Positions 61,001 through 64,000 of a stretch of DNA of 64,000 nt are shown piece by piece. The translations under genes were made by a program, and so were the position numbers. The stretch's first letter is position 1, and the number at the start of each line of letters is the position of its first letter. Source of the stretch: Heliopora coerulea (lineage: Eukaryota; Cnidaria; Anthozoa; Scleralcyonacea; Helioporidae); NCBI GenBank assembly GCA_030142905.1, contig JASJOG010000097.1:310001-374000 (forward strand), given 5' to 3'. The notes under the pieces were generated by a model. The model saw only the letters and a program-made list of their open reading frames with translations. It did not search any database and had not been told where the DNA came from.

Positions 61001-61971
61001 GTTCAGTATTTTATGAAGTGATAATGCCAATTAAGTTAAGAGTACAGTATATTCAGGAGCATTATGGCATTTACTTTGAAATACTAATTGTAAGTCATTA
61101 ATTCTGATGAAGGAAAATCTCGGGTGCCTAGATACCTCGACTTTAACGTTATGAATATCTAATGTGGTGTGAGAAAGACTTTTCACTGATTTACAAGGGT
61201 ACATATACACTGTAAACCCATATATACATTTGAGTTTGCACAAAACAGTCTTATGGGGTGATTACATGAGACCGGTGCGAAAGTGAAAATTTTCTGAAAT
61301 GTTGACATGAGACCGGAATGAAACTCAAGCCATGTTCCTGCAAATATTCCGGACAGCATTCTGAACTTTCGTTCTCAGCAGCAATGTTTTTCTTATTATT
61401 TCTCACATCAGTGGTTGACAAAATAGTTACCAGCGATTTATCAGACGGAAAGCGAAGTCGTAATATAAAAATAAGAGCCCAGCTCAAAATTCTCACAGAA
61501 AGAGACATTGATTAAAAATATATTTTACTGACGTTTCGTCGTTAGACGCGCGACAAATTGTTTTATCCTATACCATGTAAATATAATTTAATATGCAAAC
61601 TCTCAGTATTCATTCCTACTCTGAAGATGTCGTTTTCATGAATAAAATGTCGTAGCGGTCCGTATTCGAACCGGTCTGAACTGTTTCGTGTTGGTCCAGC
61701 ACTGGAAGTGATACCAATCCAAACTAGTTTTTCGAACTGGTCTCATGTAAACTAAAACAAGGATTTGTAAGGGGAGCGATCTCAAGTCGTATTGGTCTCA
61801 TGCAATCAGCCCCGTACAGTTTGCTCTACCGTCCATTTTGACTTCTAATACATCGATCTTGTAATGCTTTTAGGTGCAGATTGTCTGACTCATGCGCTGA
61901 GTGCGTGTAATGTTATTCTGAAGTTCTGCTTGGCGCAGATTAAAAAACAGAAGAATAAATTGTTGTCAAAG
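56551..61971 (+). CDS. Unidentified gene, first three coding exons, continues beyond the window
   Basis: Exons 56551-56648, 59469-59566 and 61874-61971 join in frame through GT..AG introns (phases 2, 1, 0) and encode 98 residues so far. I do not recognise the protein. What can be seen: a soluble, mostly helical start with MADWSNVVEILSAIL and LEAIPDLCRVLNK, then YEEYFSCLVALSAHSIGLNA, then LTHALSACNVILKFCLAQIK and a basic KKQKNKLL. Amphipathic helices in a row suggest an armadillo/HEAT-type helical protein, but that is only a guess. The start is set at 56551 (aacATGG); the frame is open further up to 56272, but that stretch is a dispersed repeat. I found no fourth exon before 64000, so the protein must be longer. 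Confidence 0.75.
56649..58015. other. Intron 1 of the unidentified gene, first part
   Basis: AT-rich with many taacat/tgtaat units at 57430-57600. No gene or RNA seen. Confidence 0.5.
58016..58177. repeat. Tandem duplication of an 80-100-base unit with (AAT)n
   Basis: taccatgctgataataat...tagaatttttagaattt...tctgttacatttcagt occurs twice in a row. The first copy has about 15 AAT units, the second only a few. Confidence 0.9.
58178..59468. other. Intron 1 of the unidentified gene, last part
   Basis: A run of ctggtcatggatgactggt-like repeats lies at 59130-59205. No gene recognised; frames of up to 95 residues show no motif. Confidence 0.5.
59469..59566 (+). CDS. Unidentified gene, exon 2 (residues 33-66)
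   Basis: Acceptor gtttgtag, donor t|gtaagt. Encodes YNILNHSDEYEEYFSCLVAL and HSIGLNASS. No stop in the joined frame. Confidence 0.8.
60185..60300 (+). repeat. tRNA-like SINE remnant
   Basis: gatcagtaggtagagctgc (A-box-like) and catggatttgattcctgtt (B-box-like), 40 bases apart. Decayed. Confidence 0.45.
60726..61145 (-). repeat. Direct repeat pair around a tRNA-derived SINE
   Basis: ctgatgaaggaaaatctc..g..tagatacctcgactttaa occurs at 60827-60872 and 61099-61146. Between them the minus strand at 60984-60912 reads cataactcagttggtagagc (A box) and aacgggttcgattcccagca (B box). The acceptor arms mispair, so I prefer a SINE over a functional tRNA. Confidence 0.7.
61255..61813. mobile_element. MITE with GGGG-TGATTACATGAGACC ends, copy 2
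   Basis: Left ggggtgattacatgagacc and right (complement) ggggctgattgcatgagacc are inverted, with gagaccgg/ccggtct boxes repeated inside. It lies just before exon 3 of the unidentified gene. A 65-residue frame inside it is not recognised. Confidence 0.75.
61874..61971 (+). CDS. Unidentified gene, exon 3 (residues 66-98)
   Basis: Acceptor cttttag, donor aag|gtaact. Encodes CADCLTHALSACNVILKF and a basic tail. Ends in phase 0. Confidence 0.8.
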
Positions 61972-62119
61972 GTAACTCTTGCAAGTGTCTACTTCCCTTT
62001 GAAGACGTATTAAAAGAGGTTGTTAAACAACCAATGGTATAAAAACAATGCAGATCACACAGCTTGGCATCCTGGGTACCATCAGTAAATGGCTTTGTCA
62101 GATTCTGAGCTACTACAGT

Positions 62120-62821
62120 CAGTGTTGTAGGACTCGGGTCCGGACTTGAGTGCTTGACTTAGACTCGTGGACGGTGGACTTGGACTCGGCTGGGAAAGAC
62201 CCGGACTCGGACTCGAGTAGTCGTGGCTTGAGAGTTTCGTGCAAGTTCAATATGAGTGCAGCTAAATTTCTATGCTTTTTCTTCTTTCCGTCAATTTTTG
62301 GTCGAGGGATTGTATAAAATATTTGGCCTATTGAGTGCGGCAATGTTTAGTTTCAAGTCTTACAGTCAGAGAAAATACTCACAACTGTACAAGCTGGCAA
62401 TGAAACCTCTTTCAGTGCTAGCATCAAGTTTTCCGTTTGAAAGGTTTTATTTTCAGGGAGGTATTATGATGTGTTCTCATCGTACAAGGCTGGGAGCAGA
62501 AACCCTCTCTTGACTCATTTTTTTGCAATGCAATCAATCATTTTGCTATGAATTATGAAAGTGAAATTAAAATTTAAGGTTGTCTTCGTAAATGTCCTCA
62601 TCACAGTCTTTGTCTATGCGACATATGGGGTACTACATTGCTGTTCATTTGCAGAAGCATAAAGTGTATACGTTGAAGACTCGGACTTAAACTCGAAATG
62701 TAAGGAGTCGGACTCGAGAGAGGTTGACTCGGATTGATATCGTTGGACTCGGACTTGGACTTGGGGTCTAATTGACTGCACTCGGACTTCGACTCGGATG
62801 TAGTGGACGACTACAACACTG
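62120..62821 (+). mobile_element. Short hAT element, 702 bases, with transposase remnant
   Basis: The ends CAGTGTTGTAG and CTACAACACTG are exact inverted copies. Flanks actacagt (62112-62119) and attacagt (62822-62829) form an 8-base target duplication with one mismatch. Both arms are packed with ggactcgg/ccgagtcc units. The centre encodes a hAT C-terminal piece. Confidence 0.85.
62388..62513 (+). pseudogene. hAT dimerisation-domain remnant
   Basis: The frame reads YKLAMKPLSVLASSFPFERF then YFQGGIMMCSHRTRLGAETL and stops at 62513. It matches the ASSxxxER.FS.GG.....R.RL....L block at the C-terminus of hAT transposases. The rest of the enzyme is missing. Confidence 0.7.
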
Positions 62822-62896
62822 ATTACAGTATACTTGTATATAATAGCACTGTTGGAGGAGCTCTAAAAAGTAACCCTAAAATGATAACATGATATA

Positions 62897-63062
62897 TGGG
62901 TCGTGGCTAGAGTGTATACCTGAGAAGGAGGATTAGGATCAGGGTTAGGATAGGTTAGGATTAGGGTTAGTTCTAGCCGTAGCCGTAACCCAAATCCTAA
63001 TCCGAACCCTGATTCTAATCTTAATCTTCCTTCTCATGTATACCTACAAGCCACAACCGTCA
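62897..63062. repeat. Foldback of telomere-like units
   Basis: ggtcgtggctagagtgtata...gagaaggaggattagga faces tcttccttctcatgtatacc...caagccacaacc. The middle is ggttaggattagggttag against cctaatccgaaccctgattc. Confidence 0.8.
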
Positions 63063-64000
63063 TTTATGGGCCCTTGTGCTCATGGTACCGACCGCTGGCC
63101 GAAATTGCTGGCTTTATTATCTACGACCAATCAAATGACGTCTAATATTCTTCGGAACGGTTCATTTTGCGGAACGAAGTGATGTTTAGATAATCCCTTG
63201 ACACCTGAAAACCAAACGAGTGTTTGACATATCAGGAATTTTTTGATAAGGTAATGAATAAAAACTCCTCTACTTCCTACTGATACTTTTGAGCAAATAC
63301 TTCTTAACCCGTGGTTCCATAATTAACGATAACCGACGGTGTAAAGAAAGAAAAACACTATGTATGAACATAGATGATGAATAAGATATTTACCAGAAGG
63401 ACTTACATTATCAAGGACTTATATAAAATCCCTTTAATGATCGCCCACTATTCGGTTAAAATACAAGCCACTGGTCGCCGCCATTAGCAGAAAAAGCAAC
63501 GCTATCTTTTTTAAAACCCTTGATTTGCACGGCATTTTGAATTACCTATTTTCCAAAGGTCACAAACAGGATATAATTTTATTCATCACAATTAGTCTTT
63601 TTTTCGTGCTGTTCGCTATATGTGTATTGCTTACGAACGTCCATGTGATAGTCGAAATAATGAAGAAGACAACTGCATTTTCTTGAATCTCACACACAAA
63701 AAGTCCATGTAACGTCAACGCACATCTGCTCTGGTTGCGATATCAGGTCATGATCTTTGTTCAATTTTTAAGAAGGCTGGGTGCGACAGTCACAGTCATG
63801 TGGAAGGCAGTTTACGCATTAGCCAAAAACCTCTCCGGAAAGAAACATGGTCCCTGTCAACCATCTGAAGAATATTTGAAGAAAAAGAAATGTTAAAATA
63901 TCTTGCCAATGTAAATAGCTTAAGATCTGTCATATTCTAGAGGATATTGCTTTCAATTATCCGGTCGATTGCCTGTTCAATAGTTCCATACAGTGGAATA
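63063..64000. other. Right edge, no feature recognised
   Basis: Presumably intron 3 of the unidentified gene. I found no exon with matching phase and no repeat end. Confidence 0.4.

Noticed and set aside
61527..61560. Another ribozyme-like GAAAC string (minus strand cgacgaaacgtcag)
   Set aside because: No CTGANGA lies at the required place upstream and no stem I can be formed.

Overview
The window is animal nuclear DNA, AT-rich, with long introns and dense mobile elements. Spliced genes, GT..AG introns, IR/DR Tc1 elements, hAT, pogo and Mutator-like elements, and Penelope-type GIY-YIG fragments all point to a metazoan. I infer an anthozoan cnidarian, probably a stony coral; that is inference, not proof.

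Layout. 1-5204: intergenic, holding a 412-bp palindrome, microsatellites with a decayed Penelope-like tail, and a dead Tc1 element. 5205-47148 (+): the complete gene for Elongator subunit ELP2. I could thread 24 exons whose phases all agree, giving an 825-residue double WD40 propeller from 2,478 coding bases spread over 42 kb. Its introns carry a 2.3-kb pogo/Tigger element, a second Tc1 element, many MITEs, tRNA-headed SINEs, a Mutator-like element with a 40-bp minisatellite inside it, and several long foldbacks. 47149-56550: intergenic and almost entirely nested repeats. A hAT element with an exact 8-bp target duplication sits inside a Harbinger-like element, and the hAT itself contains a hammerhead ribozyme motif between two TA tracts. 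56551-61971 (+), continuing beyond the window: the first three coding exons of a gene I cannot name; each contributes exactly 98 coding bases. A short hAT relic lies in its next intron (62120-62821).

The two host genes lie on the same strand, and each has a YY1-like motif at or near its start. Nothing shows that they act together. ELP2 acts in the Elongator complex, which modifies wobble uridine in tRNA. The most interesting non-genic signals are the hammerhead motif at 51623-51668, a repeat family that joins a tRNA-like head to a ribozyme-like tail, three clusters of a palindromic 14-mer, and the minisatellite-bearing Mutator-like element.
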